From: Typha latifolia
Lineage: Eukaryota; Streptophyta; Magnoliopsida; Poales; Typhaceae
Direction: 5' to 3'
DNA length: 64,000 nucleotides
Assembly: GCA_019914945.1 (NCBI GenBank)
Contig: CM034108.1
Coordinates: 5,094,001 to 5,158,000, forward strand
The notes under the pieces are model-generated. The model was given only the letters and a program-made list of their open reading frames with translations, searched no databases and was not told the DNA's origin. Both the position numbers and the translations under genes were made by a program. Shown piece by piece: positions 36,447 to 51,400 of this stretch. How positions within the stretch are numbered: position 1 is the stretch's first letter; each line of letters opens with the position of its first letter.

Positions 36447-39400
36447 ATGACGTTGCCACCGGACGCGGGCGCCGAGGACGAGGAGAAGTACCTCGCCGAG
36501 GGCATCGCCGGCCTCCAGCACAATGCCTTCTACATGCACCGCGCCCTCGTATAAACCCTTACCTTAACCCTAATCTTCTCCTTTGTTTTATCTCGATCTC
36601 TTCACCCTTCTTCTCGATCTTGGTAGGATACGAACAATTTGAAGGACGCGCTCAAGTTCTCGGCACAGATGCTGTCGGAACTGCGGACCTCGCGGCTCTC
36701 GCCCCACAAGTACTACGAATTGTGTACGTGATCTTTGTGTTTAGGCTGTTTGTTTTGATGGGGTTATTTATGGGTGTTGACTTGAGTGATGGTGGTAGAC
36801 ATGCGGGCGTTTGATGAGTTGAGGAAGCTGGAGATGTTCTTCAGGGAGGAGAGCAAGCGTGGCAACTGTTCGATCATTGATCTGTACGAGCTCGTGCAGC
36901 ACGCCGGCAATGTCTTGCCCAGGCTGTAAGCCCTATGAAAATTCTGTGATTTTTGATCCAATTCCTAACCTAATGGCTGTTATAACATCTTATTTTATTT
37001 GACGTGGAGTTTGGGTAACCTGCTTATTTAGTCTAACTCATTGATTAGTTCTACTATTGACCAAATAAAGTAAGAGTAAGCTATTCCTGCATCACCATGA
37101 AATCTGGTGTTTGCCCTTTCAAGACCTTGCATTGGCAGGAGCATTGCATGCTCGAATCCCTTTTTATACTCAAGAATGATTTCAGTTTAGAGGTAGCAGG
37201 CTTGAACTTTGAACATTATCAAGCTTGTGAGGTGTTATTGTTTATCAAAGAATTATCTCTAGAGATCTTTCCGTTGTAGCAGATTAGAGCATTTCAGGGA
37301 AATATCTGGTTATGGAGGATTTTAAGTTTTAACCATCTAATATTGGTAATTCATCTAGTTTAATAAAAAAATGAATGATGCGTAAGCCTAGGTTTTCATA
37401 GGTCTCACCCCGTTCCTTACAGTTGTCACTTTTGCCTTGTAAGATGTAACATAGCCATATATATCTGGTCCTTTTTGTTCTAGTTTGTATATGTGATGTT
37501 CTATCTTTTCATGTTTATGCATGCATCACATCAGATTTAAATATACTTGAATACAGGTATATATCTATATAAATTTGCACTCATTTACGAAAGTACACAT
37601 ATATTGATAGAGCAAGATGTTTGTTAACTTGTTATGTATGTAGTTTTCCTGCTTAAAATTCTTATGTGTGAAGTTTAATATGTTTATTTTTCAGGTATCT
37701 CCTCTGCACAGTAGGATCTGTATACATAAAATCAAAAGAGGCTCCTGCCAAGGATGTTCTTAAGGACCTTGTAGAAATGTGCCGTGCCATTCAACATCCT
37801 CTACGTGGGCTTTTCTTAAGAAGTTATCTCTCTCAAATTAGCAGGGATAAGTTGCCAGATATTGGTTCTGAGTATGAAGGGTAAGTTGATATTATCTATA
37901 TATGCTTTGAAGTTCAAGCATTTAATACATATAATTATTAAGATATCATCATCCAAAAAATTTGTCTATTTGTATTAGTGTTTTTAATGGCGGATGTGGC
38001 CACCACAGTGGGGCGGCGCACCGACCACCCCACTAAGCAGATTGACATTGGCGAAAGGCAGGCCAGAGCTTTGGCCCGCCTTATGTTGATGCGGGTCAAA
38101 GTGAAGCGGGTCAGATTTTTTAAGCAGATTGGGTTTAATAACTAACCTATATATAAAAAAAATTAGCACAACTACTCTCTCTCATTCTCTCTTGCTCAAT
38201 AGCAAATCGGCAAATCCTAAAAGAGGATGAGATGAGGACGACGGGGTGGAGGGAGAGGAATAGGAGATCAAACCTGATGGGTTTATGAGTAACAATATCC
38301 CTCTACGAACACATCATATAGGTCAGAAAGCACTCATTTATCCTATTACTCGTCTTTCTCACAAATCAAAACCAGCGGCAGCGGAAACGAGATCGGCAGC
38401 ATGGACGAGGAGAGCGTGGTGGAGTTTTAGGGGAGAAATGAGAGGAGGAAGAAGAATGGAGAGAACCCTAACTGGTTACCACCTACAGTAGTGTGCTTAT
38501 CACTTGATCAAAAAGATGACATGACTAAAATGGGGTTTGTATTGAGATGGGATTGCGGGAAGATAGAAGGGAAAACGTGTCATGACCCAAAATCAGAATC
38601 ATGACCGGCCATGTACCTCAATATGCTTGAGATACACAAAGCCTTACTAATACTTTTTAAGTACACAGTAACAAGAATTAATAAGAAAATTTGACTTTGA
38701 TAATTTAATTTAATAATAATAAAAATAACCAATGCTATCAGTAATGTGTCTCTAAGCAAATTGAATTAACATATAGTCTATTACATAAAAACTAAAATAA
38801 CTAAAAGGTAAAAATGGTAGATCCTAAGTGAAGGTGGGGTCCCAGTGCATCTCGCTTAATCGCCACGCTAACCATTTTTTGAAATATTAGAAGAAAAAAT
38901 TCCATGAATCAACAACTATAGCTTAGTGAGTGGAATTCACTTAAAAGCCAAATAAATTTGAAATTTATAATTTCAAATAAAATCCAAATCTAGCAATATA
39001 AAATGACAGTTTTGCTAAGCATGTTCTTAAAATAACAATAATAATGACAATAATAATAACAGAGAGTCATATCTCAAAAACATACTTAGTTCCAACATAC
39101 TAAATTTTTCTCAATAATAATAATGTTATTTGTCTCAATTGGATCTATACCCTAAGGATCCACATCAACTAGAAGTCACTTCGAGATGACACTCGGATAC
39201 TTTTCTCATAGCTAATCCAGTTAGGGTCATTAAGAAGTATCACTATATGATAAATTTATCCTATCTCTTTCATTAATCGTTAAAGAGAGATTAGAGTCAC
39301 CTTAGAAAGACTTTCGATCTAACTTGAGACTGTTACCTAACTCCGCCATAGTCACCTAAGAAAGTCACTTCGGCGATCTAAAATAGGACTTTTCTCTGGA

Positions 39401-42400
39401 CCTCCAAGTAGACTTGAGTCATAATTGAATGTCACAAGCGACTTATACCGGGACTGTTTTCTAAGTCATACCAAATGTCAGTCATTTTTTTTCACTAATA
39501 TTTTTGTTTATTAATAATTTCTATTTGCACGAAGTATAGCAATACATTGAATCATATATTTTGCGCACAGTAATATAATAATTAAATTTGCACACAAATA
39601 CGTGGTCTGACAAAAAGTACAAAATATAATACGAATAAATATGTGAGTGAACCTGATTATCTGAGTTTAGGTAAAATAATTGAAAGACCATCCAGGTTCA
39701 TGCAAGCTGTTCTAGACTTGTCATTGTACTTTTTTTTTCCATTCCCCTATTCTTACGCATGAATTTACGAAGAAGCCCCCAAATATTTTCAATTCCCCCA
39801 TTCTTACACATGAATTTACTATTAAATTTTTGTATATACTATATTGGTTACAACTTACATATGAGTGTATAATGTATATTATATAGTATATGTGTATTAT
39901 ATATGTTTATTTTATTATTATTATTGTTATATTAAAAATGTTAGATTTTCTTGTCACCTGTCTTTTGCCTTGGTGCTAGGCAATGGGTTGACTGCCCACC
40001 ACCCATGGCCGCTTTTGTTTTGTATTTTCTTGGCTGGTTTCACCTTCATAATATTTATATGTACATATATGTTATATATAAATGAAGCTTGTTACATGAT
40101 GTGCATAAACTTTAGTATTAAATTTGGGAGAGCTTAGCAAAATCATAACGAAATGTTCTTCTGAAATTCTTGTTTCCTGAGTTTTGTTTCATATCTTGCA
40201 TTTTCATCATGCAGGGATGCTGACACTGTTAATGATGCTGTTGAGTTTGTTCTGCAAAACTTCATAGAGATGAATAAACTCTGGGTCCGAATGCAACATC
40301 AGGTTTGTCTTAGTGTCAGATATATCACATGCTTTTGAGTTTACATGTATAGTACTCCAGCACATGCATGTCATAAACTCAAGCATGTTTCTATACCATG
40401 ACAATAGTTGTGGTTATGCAGGTACTGTAGTGATTGTTAATTATTTATACTGTTAGGTGATCCTGAGTTGAGACTAGGAATCGGGCTTTCTGGTCTGCAG
40501 GGACCTATGCGGGAAAAAGAAAAGCGGGAAAAGGAAAGGAGCGAACTTCGTGATCTTGTAAGATCAATAATCCTAGTAAAAATAATATTAGTATATCATT
40601 TCTTCCTTTATGTATTCTCCCTTGCTTCATTTTCTCATTAGGTTGGAAAGAATCTTCATGTTCTAAGTCAGATAGAGGGTGTGGACCTTGACATGTACAA
40701 AGAAACTGTTCTTCCTAGGGTGTTGGAACAGGTTATAATTTCATTATTTGTTGGCAATTTTGTTGACATTGTCACACATTATAATGACAATTTGATAGTT
40801 GACTTGACAGGTTGTCAATTGTAAAGATGACCTGGCCCAGTATTACTTGATGGATTGCATAATCCAAGTTTTTCCAGATGAATATCATTTGCAGACTCTT
40901 GAAACATTACTAAGTGCATTTCCCCAACTTCAGGTAGGTAACTTTGTGCCTGGTTTTCTTCCTGCCTTTGTTCAAAGTTATTTGTTTCTTTGCTATCTAT
41001 AGGAGGTCTCTTTGAGCATTCTTGGTTTACAATGTTCACCAAATTACCAGCCAACACTATGTGACAATTTGAGGATGAGGTCTGTTTGAGCATTCTTGGT
41101 TTACAATGTTCATTGGTTATACCAAATTACCAACTAACACTATGTGACAATTTGAGGATCTTTGGGACAAAGGACATCATCTTCATCTTTGATATTGTGG
41201 AAATTTTGGATATGTGATGTTGACTTATTATTGCTAGTATTTCCTGTAACATGTTTAAAAAATACTAGGATATTCTGATCGAAAACCTAGCAACCTGAGA
41301 AATAGTAATGAAAATAAAAAGCGAAAGATTTTGTAAGGCATGAGGTTTATATTACCTATGTGCAGTAAAGTGGCTGGTTTTCTAATAATTGACCATAATA
41401 TGGCGTTTGTTTTATTTAAGACTCTAGGTCTAATTTGGTAGTTTTATTTTATTTTCAGAGCTGATACTGTAGTACTTGGGCATAGTTGATGAGCAATGTA
41501 CCTGATGAACTTTTTGGTGATTATCAATGATAATGAATAAGATGAAGTACTCCATCTTTTCCTTTTATCTTCCTTTCATTATGTATAATTTAGTTAGGAT
41601 GGATTTATGAGGGCAGGAAACTAATTTGAATATTATTCAATCTATTTGTTGTGAAAACAAAATGCAGTAATTTGCTTTTTAGTTTATGATGATGAAACTA
41701 TCTCAGAGAAGACATAAACCTTATTTTGATCTTCTGGAATAATATATCGATGCGAAATCTTATTGGTTCCCACAGCTGGTTAACCTAAAGCTGTTGGTGT
41801 GTTTAGAGTTATGATGCAACTAAGTCTGAATTCTTATTGTGAACATAAAATCTGTTAGTTGGAAAAACAAGATGTATATGATTGTATCTGCAATATCCTT
41901 TTGCAGCTTTCATTTGTATGTGAGCACTGACACACTGTAAGATTGTTAATTGCCTCTTTTGCATTAGGGTTTAAGCAAATTCAAACTCTGAGATACTACA
42001 AGCATCAGCTCAAGGTTTGGATGATTCCAAAAATTGAGATTCACTTGAAAGTTGAGTCAACATCACAAATCTAGCATGAGATGCAGATAGGTATTAAATT
42101 GGAGTTTGAAAATGACACTGTTTAGTGTAGGCATGAAAACCAGTGTAATTTTCGCCGGTCAAGATTATCAATGGTAGGTCAAGTATGTAGTAAACTCTAC
42201 TAGTATAATCCTAGGAATCACTGTGGGAAAGTACCTCTATGCTTCAAGCCTATGCATATCAATTAGATGACAGTCTCTCGGCAGAAGGTTTCCTTTCTTT
42301 CCTGTTCAGTAAGAATTGTGACATGAATGTTTCCTTTGTTTCCAAGGTAACAATGAATTGACAAAAACGGTATACTTTGTTTCTTATATGGAAGATCTGC

Positions 42401-45400
42401 GGAAAAATATGTGGGGTGACCATTTGCCACCCGCGGCACTATACTTGGTATGGTTTATGGGTTTCAATGACCCTTGTATTTAGGTGTTGAAATTGAGTCA
42501 ACCTTATAGTTGGTCTATTTATAGATCAGCTAAGGAAATATCCATATCCATGTTTAGTCACTTTATAGCCGAAAGTAAATACCATACTTGGTGATTTGTT
42601 GGTCAATATAGACAGTGTTGCAATGACCTTTTGTTATTCTGACACATTTCACTGAAATCTATTTCATGTAGTATGATTGGTTGCTGCACATCTTGTTGCA
42701 GCTAGTTCTAGGAAAAATGTTTTGAATTTCTAATAGTAGACAATTTGGGTCTTAAGGAACACTTATTAATTGTGTTTCATTTCTTTTTATTGGAAGCATT
42801 GCATGAAATTTAGAAAATTAATTTTTCAGCAGCTTCAGCCTTCTTGTGCTTACTTTTTTGGTTATTCTATAGTGATTGGTCCTTATTTCTCTTGGAGCTT
42901 GTTTGTGAAGAAAGTTGTTTCTTGTTGTCCGCTGATATTTAGATTTTGTTTTCATCTGCAGCCAACTGTTGATATCAAAACAGTCTTGTCTCAACTTATG
43001 GATAGATTGTCAAATTATGCGGCTCTAAGTACAGAAGTGAGTATGTGTACAGACGTGTGTATTTTACACCCTCGTATCGACGACTTGAGATAATTTTCTC
43101 ATATATGAATACTGCAGATACTGCCAGAATTCTTGCAAGTTGAAGCATTTGGAAAATTAAGCAGTGCCATTGGAAAGGTACTTTTATTTTGTTTCCCTGG
43201 ACCTTTTCTAGAGTTTGTATTTCTGCCTGCAGTATATAGCTCTTGAGTCATGTTCCCTGTGTCTATGTATATGAGTACAACCAGACACCACCACCATCAC
43301 CACCACCTCGTAAAGTGATTTCCAGAGGTGATACCTTGACTCCATCTCACCTTCATTAGCATGAACTAAAAGTATTGACTATTGATCATCTGTAAAGACT
43401 AAAGAGGGAAATGAATAGTAAAACAAACTAATCAACTGTAAAGTGATCAAACATAGCATATTAGCTGCCAAATTACTGTAACACCATTACGTATCACCAA
43501 CCGTACAAAGCCAATGGCAAATGGACAAACTTATTGAGGTGATTGTTGTCACTTCACTCGCAAACCAAGTTTGGCAAGGGGGTGAAAATAAGGATTGCCA
43601 TGCCAGTAGCATGTGCCTTGCCGATATCCTGCTGGGATAGGGCATGCCAAATTGATATGCACTGGCACACTTTTAATATACTTTTTATGGTTTTTATACA
43701 TGATTTTGATTTGGATATATATAGTAAAACCTATATTAGAGTCTTTTATCTTTAGATGATGTTATAAATGACCTATTTTATCGTCAAATAAAAATATGAT
43801 TCAAAACATAATATGATTGAACACGTTCATTAATTGATAATAATTCAATAATTAAAAATAGAAACCTAGTTGAAAGTAGAATGATAGAGAAGATCAAAGA
43901 TCTCATTTGTGAGCATAAGAATAAAATGATAATGTTGTATCAAATGCTCTCAAAAATTCTTAAAATTTATTCATTGATAGTAATGCTTGTTGTAACACCT
44001 CATATATTCTTCATATATCTTTGGACTTTGTAATTGTCATATTTTTTGATATTTGGGGCAAAATTTGAGGGAAATCAAAATTTTAAATTTTCTTTTGATT
44101 CCTATATTTTAAAGAGTATTTTTAGATCTATGTAAAAAGACACTTGCAAATGATAGATCTAGCCAAATCAAGCTAGATTTATCACTTGTACACCCGAAAT
44201 TAGTTGTTAAAGTGTCAAGCAAAAGGAATACTTGAGTGAAAGAAGAAAAAAAAAACCTTTTGATGTAATTTGAAGAAGAAACCTTAAATTTCTTATTAAT
44301 CTCCTCTATTTCTTCTCTCTTCTTCTCTCACTTGAGATTTTTTGATTTGGTAAAGTGGTTGCCGAAGAGACCCATTTCTAGTGTGCCAACCTATACTCAA
44401 TCCGTGCCGGATGGCACAAACTGTATGGCCATCCTTGGGTGAAACAACCTTTAACTCATGGACACTTGACGCCTTTGATGTTCATTGATAGAGAAGATGC
44501 TTTAGAACTGTTGGTTGGGAATGCAAGATTGTCTGGTCCCAACATCGGCATGGTCAGTACGCTCTGAAAGGAAAAATCTTTCCCTTAGAGTTTTTCTCTC
44601 TGAATAGATTTGAATGATGGAAAAGATGAGTAGAGGAGTTAAACATATTTAGATTCCACTAGAGTAAGTAGACAAGTTAATTATTTGGGACATAAAAACT
44701 TGTTTGGCTATTGCCATGTTTTTTATCCTTGAATAAGAGCAGTCTTGGGATTCTGTCGTCACATTATTCTGTGATATACTTAGTCTAATGTGTGTTTGAC
44801 TTACATTGGAATTTCTGAGCTCCTTTGGACCTTTAAGTTGCACTTACATTCTGATAAACTAGTCTTTTTTAGGTCCTTGGCTTCATAAGTGCATTTGGCC
44901 TCTCTTTCAAGACCTTTTTGTCTTTGTCTGACATACAAGTTTATCGTTTTGATCTGCACAACCTGCAATGTTTGTTTATCTGTCAATCGTCTTTTATTTG
45001 ACATGCATGTCATTATGCTCCTTTAGTAGTTGCGTCCTAATGCAATGTCCCATATTTTTTTTTCTCCTTTAAATCTAGAAACCTCAGGCCTTGTTTGCTT
45101 TGAGTTTCGGGACCCTAACCTAGTTCAGTAACAAAACATTTTTTTTTATCTTTTTTATATCTAACGAAGTTTACTATTAAAAAAATTAAGACTAAGAAAT
45201 GAGACTAATTAATCAAGTTCGGAGCTTAGTCTCAAACCAAACAAGGCCTCGGCGTCCGAGTCTCATATGATTGTAGTGGGTGGTATTGTTCGTCTCACTT
45301 TCCTATTTCCCTCAGTGAATGTACTATTTTCTAATGCCTAGTGTCTCTTCAAATATGTGGTCTTGTAAAAAAAAATAGAGGGTGGGGCAGGGGTTATGTA

Positions 45401-48400
45401 CATTGTTATTTGTGTCCATGTAATATATATGTGAAGTTGACAGGTGGAGGAATGATTGGTTGTCCATGATGTTAATTACTCATTGTGTGAATGTGTGATC
45501 AAGGTTTTCTAGTTCTATGTCTTGTTTGATTCTGATAGTATTATTATACTGATAGTCTTTGAATGGTATTGAATGATATGATTTCAATTTGCTAAAATGA
45601 CATGGGATTGTCATAGTATATGCACTTTATGGTGTGTTTTACTCAATGATGGCCATGTTGATAGTGACACGACACTTGGTAGAGGGTGTCCAGTGGCATA
45701 CCCCTATGCCGAGCTATGTCGATGTGAAGTCCATTTTTTTAAAAGCTTTTTCCTATTTCCATTGATCATCATCAATCTACTTTAGTTCGATTTTGTGCCG
45801 GCAAATGAAATCATCACCATTAATATAATTGAAGATTATTGACAGTATTTAATACAACATTCTTATGTTATTTTTATGCCAACAAATAAAGCTTTTGATC
45901 TTCCCTGTCATTTTATATTCAACTATATATTAGTTTTAATTATTGAACTATTGTCAATTTAATATTGTGTTCAATTATATTATTAAATAAAATCATATTA
46001 CAAAGTGTTTAATTATTAGTATTAGTTTTAAATGAATGTACTTAATCATATTATATGTTGAATAATATTTATATTTGACTATTGCTATCTTTTTACTAAA
46101 GCATGTCATTTACAAAAATAATCTAAAGATAAATGAGTGTAATGTAGGTTTTAATACTTATAAACAAAAAAATCAAAGAATAATGTGATGAAGTTCCAAA
46201 AACATCTTTATATATCCTAAATTTTTTATTAAAAATATATTAAAGGCATGTCACTGGCACACAAGTCATTGCCATGCTGATGGTGGTTTTACTAGATATA
46301 TGTACCATTCTGTACATCACCAAAAAGCTAATTGGATGCACTGTAGTGGCAATTCGTGTTGAATGGTCATTGTCTTTTTCCATATAATCACTTTTCTACA
46401 TATTAACCTTCATTTGAGATTGTCTATGTTTGCTTTTAACAGGTGATAGAAGCACAGGTTGACATGCCAGTTGTTGGAGTGATAACTTTATATGTTTCCC
46501 TTCTAACATTTACTCTCCGTGTACACCCTGATCGGCTTGATTATGTGGATCAAGTACTGGTATGCCATTTTGCTTCAAGCTATACCCTGATTTTTGATAT
46601 GCTGGCATGCTGCTAGTAGTATTTTACTATATTTGAGTCACTTTTCATGCTTATAGATGACCTGCACATGCAGGATTCTGGTTTTCAAGTTAAAAGGATA
46701 TGATTTCTTGGAAATTTAGTTATTCATACATATCCAATATAAAAAGTAATTAGATTGTTGTTTTTCAATCTTTGACCAGTAGACAAGCTCGTTATCATTT
46801 TGGAATTTAGTACAGTTTGCTGCTTGTGCATTCTTTCTTGTGCCTATATTTTGTCTTATTCTTAAGAAGCTCTAACCCATTTATCACACTAATGTTCTAC
46901 AGGGAGCATGTGTCAAGAAACTTTCGGGTAAAGCAAAGCTTGAAGATGGCAAAGCCACAAAGCAAATTGTCGCACTTCTGAGTGCTCCATTGGAAAAGTA
47001 TAATGATATAGTCACTGCACTAAAACTTTCAAACTATCCACGAATTATGGATCACCTGGACAACAGCACAAACAAAGTGATGGCTGTGGTTATTATTCAA
47101 AGCATCATGAAGAACACTACCTTCATATCAACTTCTGATAATGTACATTATTGTCCCAACAACTTTAGTTTGCATAGAAATGAGTCTCTTGTCTCACAGA
47201 ATGTGATTCTATTCTAGGTTGAGGCTCTATTTGAATTAATAAAGGGGTTGATAAAGGATATTGATGGGGCTCGAGATGATGAGGTGAGCATTGAGTACCA
47301 TTTTGCTGGACAGTAGGCTGCAATATGATCATTTTGATGTGTTCATCTGAGAGTCTTTCCTACTTGACTTGAAAGAGTTAGAATTATATCTGCATCAAAA
47401 GCATTTGTTCCATGCGAAAACTTGCCTTCTTTATTGATCTTTGGGAACTTTATATATGAAGTTGAATGTTACCTTACTAATCAGTACTAACTATTTTTTT
47501 CTGGTAGCTTGATGAAGAGGATTTCAAGGAGGAGCAGAACTCTGTCGCACGCCTCATTCACATGCTGCACAATGATGACCCTGACGAAATGATGAAGGTA
47601 ACTGATGTTGCTAAGATTACTATTGCCTTCTTGTGAGTTGCGAATATCATGTGATATTGGAGTTAACTAATGTTCCTAAAAACTAAGTTCACTTGTTTAT
47701 TTTTTCTTTACACCTCTGTGTTATTACTGATGCCAAAGTTCAAGAATTGAAAGTTGGAAACTGCCAAAGAATTGTTCTGGTGTTCCATATAGGCACATGT
47801 AAGTGACCATCTTGTGAGATGCTATCTCAGCGTGTGGCACACGTTTCTAGCGTTATCTTAAGCAGTTATTCAGTGTTTTGTATGACAAAGTTTTCAAGAA
47901 ATGAGAAGTAATTATTAAGATTCCATTTCCACAGAAAGAGACATTAAAATATATACAATGGGATTACTAAAATGACAGATTCTTACTAGGGACTTTGAAT
48001 CAGAAGTTGGTCAGTATACAACTTAGCAGCAGCATTCTTGATCAATTCCTTTCTCTTTATGTTCTTTTCCAAGTCAACATATGGTTGTTGGATGGTCATC
48101 TGGCAAAAAACTGTTGGCAAAATGGATTGAGATATTTTTTTTTAATGGTTAGGAATAAATGCATATTAACATTTTGAATGCATTTCTAGAGGAGGAATGG
48201 TTTGTTGCTATATCTATTCATTGACTAGGTTTACATTTTTATCTATTGATCAATTAAGACTATCGAGACCAGAAATACTTAACAATAATAAGAGTGTATT
48301 ACACAATTTCACTAGTACCTTAACACAAACATTTAGAACTTGCTCCATACTCCGTGTTGCTGTCTAGGAGTTGTGAATGCTGAAATATAATGAGAGTAAA

Positions 48401-51400
48401 TTTTTTTTTGATGTTTTCCTAGATAAAAGACCCTTCTTTTAAGACCTACTGATTTTTTGTCTTCTGCTGATAGAGACATTGCTCTACTGTTTCTCTTTCT
48501 TTATCTTTTTCTTATTGAGAAAGTCATCCAGTCAAAATAAAGGATGTTGATAGAGATGAAGTGGTATGGGAGTGGTGATACACAATTTCACTAGTACCTC
48601 AACATAATTTATAACTTGCTCCATATTCTGTATTGTTGAAATGTAATGAGAGTACAGCAATATATTTTGATGTTTTGCTAGATAAAAGACATTTTTTAAA
48701 AAAATTTTACCAAGTTTGGCAGTGAGAGATATTACTCTGCTGTTTCTCTTTCCTTGTCCTTGTAGAGAAAGTGATTGAGTCAAAATCAAGGATGTTGATA
48801 AAGGTGAAATGTACAAGTGATACCTTGCAGCAAAATCGATAAAAGAGAAAATACAAGGAAAAAAGGAAATACAAATTATCTCAAAAGTCGAAATAATAGA
48901 AAGAATACTAAAAGCATCATCAGTAAATCAACAGTAGGAAATTTATTCTTCATTTTCATTCAATAGTAATCTTGTCAACCTTTTGCATTTAGAAATCAGC
49001 ATAACTTAGGATGCTATAGCAACCCAGGGATTTTAGCCTTTCTGAATAGATATAATCTGCAACTGTTCTTTGTATTGATTGAAGAAGGTCTTCTGCCATA
49101 TGCTCATTAGAGAAAATTTACTATTCCTTTTAACCAGATTGTCTAAATGATCAGAAAAGGTGGGCTCAAATGAGACAAATTTTCAATTGTTGACTCTTCT
49201 TTTTTTCCATATCGACAAAATTGAAGATATTGTGCTCGGGTGTTCCTGTATTTTGACAATGTTTAGTACTTTTTGATATTTGTTTAGAGAAACAGAAGTG
49301 CAAGGATTGATGATTAGCACTATCCTCTTTCTTGGAACACAAAAGACATGTTAATTTGATCCTATCTTCCTCCTTTCAGTCAGTAATCTGTTGTTAATCC
49401 TTCATTTAACCAGCAAACTTTTTAATCTTTTAACATCAGTTGTACTTTTCCAAACACTTTTTGCAAATGGATCCATAATGCCTTTATTGTTGATAAACTT
49501 ATATCTGGATTTTGTAGGAAATATATTTCCTCAATTGGATCCTTAAATCAACAATGGCCGTGCTAGTGGCACGTGCCGTGTCGTGCCATCGTCGGCACAC
49601 CTTTGCGTGCTACAGACATGTATTTAATATATAATTTAATAAAAAAGTAGGATATAGAGATGTTTTTGAATTTTTGGTATGTCAATTTTTAGTTTTTTTG
49701 TTTAAATATATATATTAAAACCTACATTATAATACTGTATCTTTAGATTTTTTTTATAAATGACTTACTTTATGAAAGATAAAGCAATAGTCAAAATAGA
49801 AATATTATTCAACACATAAAAAATTAAATATATTTATTAAAACTAATATTATTGATTGAATACTTTATAATAATTCAATATATAATAACATTCAACACAT
49901 AATATTAATTGATAACAGTTCAAGAATTAAAATTAATATCTAGTTGAACATAAAATGATGAGGAGGATTAAAGACTTCATTTGATGATGATTAATAAAAA
50001 TAGAAAAAAAGCTCTACATTGACACAGATACCAACATGTAGCCATTCCGGACTGGCATGCATTTGTGCCAGTCGGCTCGCCTCGCGCCAGATGCGGTGCC
50101 ACCACTGGCAGGGGGGCATGTCAACTAACACGGCCATCCTTGCTCCTTGCGCCAAACGCTTTTGATCATCCTCTTGGATAATAGCAACTTAGGTTAGCAG
50201 TTGCACAATGCTGCTAGCTTTTCTGGTGTCATTATTAGGTGACATCATTATAGAGCCCCCTCTTGAATTTAGGCTCCCGAATTTACTAATTCGATACTCA
50301 CAAGTTGTGACTTCTTGGAAATATAGAAGCAAGAGAAGCATGTCCTAACCAAATTTCGCTCCTGAAAAATATATTTTCCTATTGTCTACTTGTACTATTG
50401 TTCTGATTAGCATGATGTCAATATTGTTTGACCCCTTTCCAAACGTAAGAAGTCTTCTTTGATTTGAATGAAATTAAATTCTTCTTGCCATTTTTGTAAT
50501 AAAGTTTGCTGATATCATCTTTTGCCACAATTTCTTTTATTCCGTCATTTTTGGTAATTCTCTTTGCCATGAGTTTGGATGCAATTAATATTTAAAACAA
50601 AAGTAAAAGTGATGTTGTAGATGGATAGGTTATAACAACTATTCTTTTGCAACTGCTTCTATTGAACTATGTAGCTAGCAAGCTTTTACAGATGTAACCT
50701 TTTATGTGTTACAAACATGGCAAATCTTGAGTAGGGTTCTAATTTTCTATCTCTATTCTGCCACAGTTCTTGTAGGATTTGGTTGAGTTGTATCCACTCA
50801 GCAACCATTTATCTAATTAAAACAATGCAACAATAGATCCTTGTACCAACTTCGTGGAGTTGGTGTATAAATCCTATTATATCATGCAACTTTATTTAAT
50901 ACCATCAGTTTTAGGGCAGTAATATCATTTTGTTTTAATCCAAGTCTTATTCTTCCTTCCTAGTGCTCTACTCACTTAAATTATGATCAAAACTTTAAGG
51001 TGCAGTCGTTCTTAGTATCAAGGTACCTAGTATCAGAATCAGTATCGGTTGTCCGGAAAAAAAATACGTATCAGCCGTATGGACCATTCATATCGGATGA
51101 GACTAATTTTAAATTATGTAAAATTCTAAACATTTTTTAAAAATATAAAAGAAATTCTAAAATTTTAGAAAAATTGATAAGAAAATAAGAAAATAAAAAT
51201 TACTCATATATGAAGCCTAAAATTTTAAAAAATATATTAACTTACTCAAAATTTAAAACTTTGATAAATACCGAGCTATTTTTTCTAAATTTCTATGGTT
51301 TTCATCATCTTTATTACCATAAGTTTATAAATAATGATGCCTAAGACCTAGTGCTCCAAAAAGTTATTTTATCATGTTAGTCATATCTTATGGATCTTGT

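Noticed and set aside
47995..48177. Short open frame in VPS35 intron 14
   Set aside because: AT-rich intron sequence without a conserved motif or splice support; VPS35 exons on either side join in phase without it.
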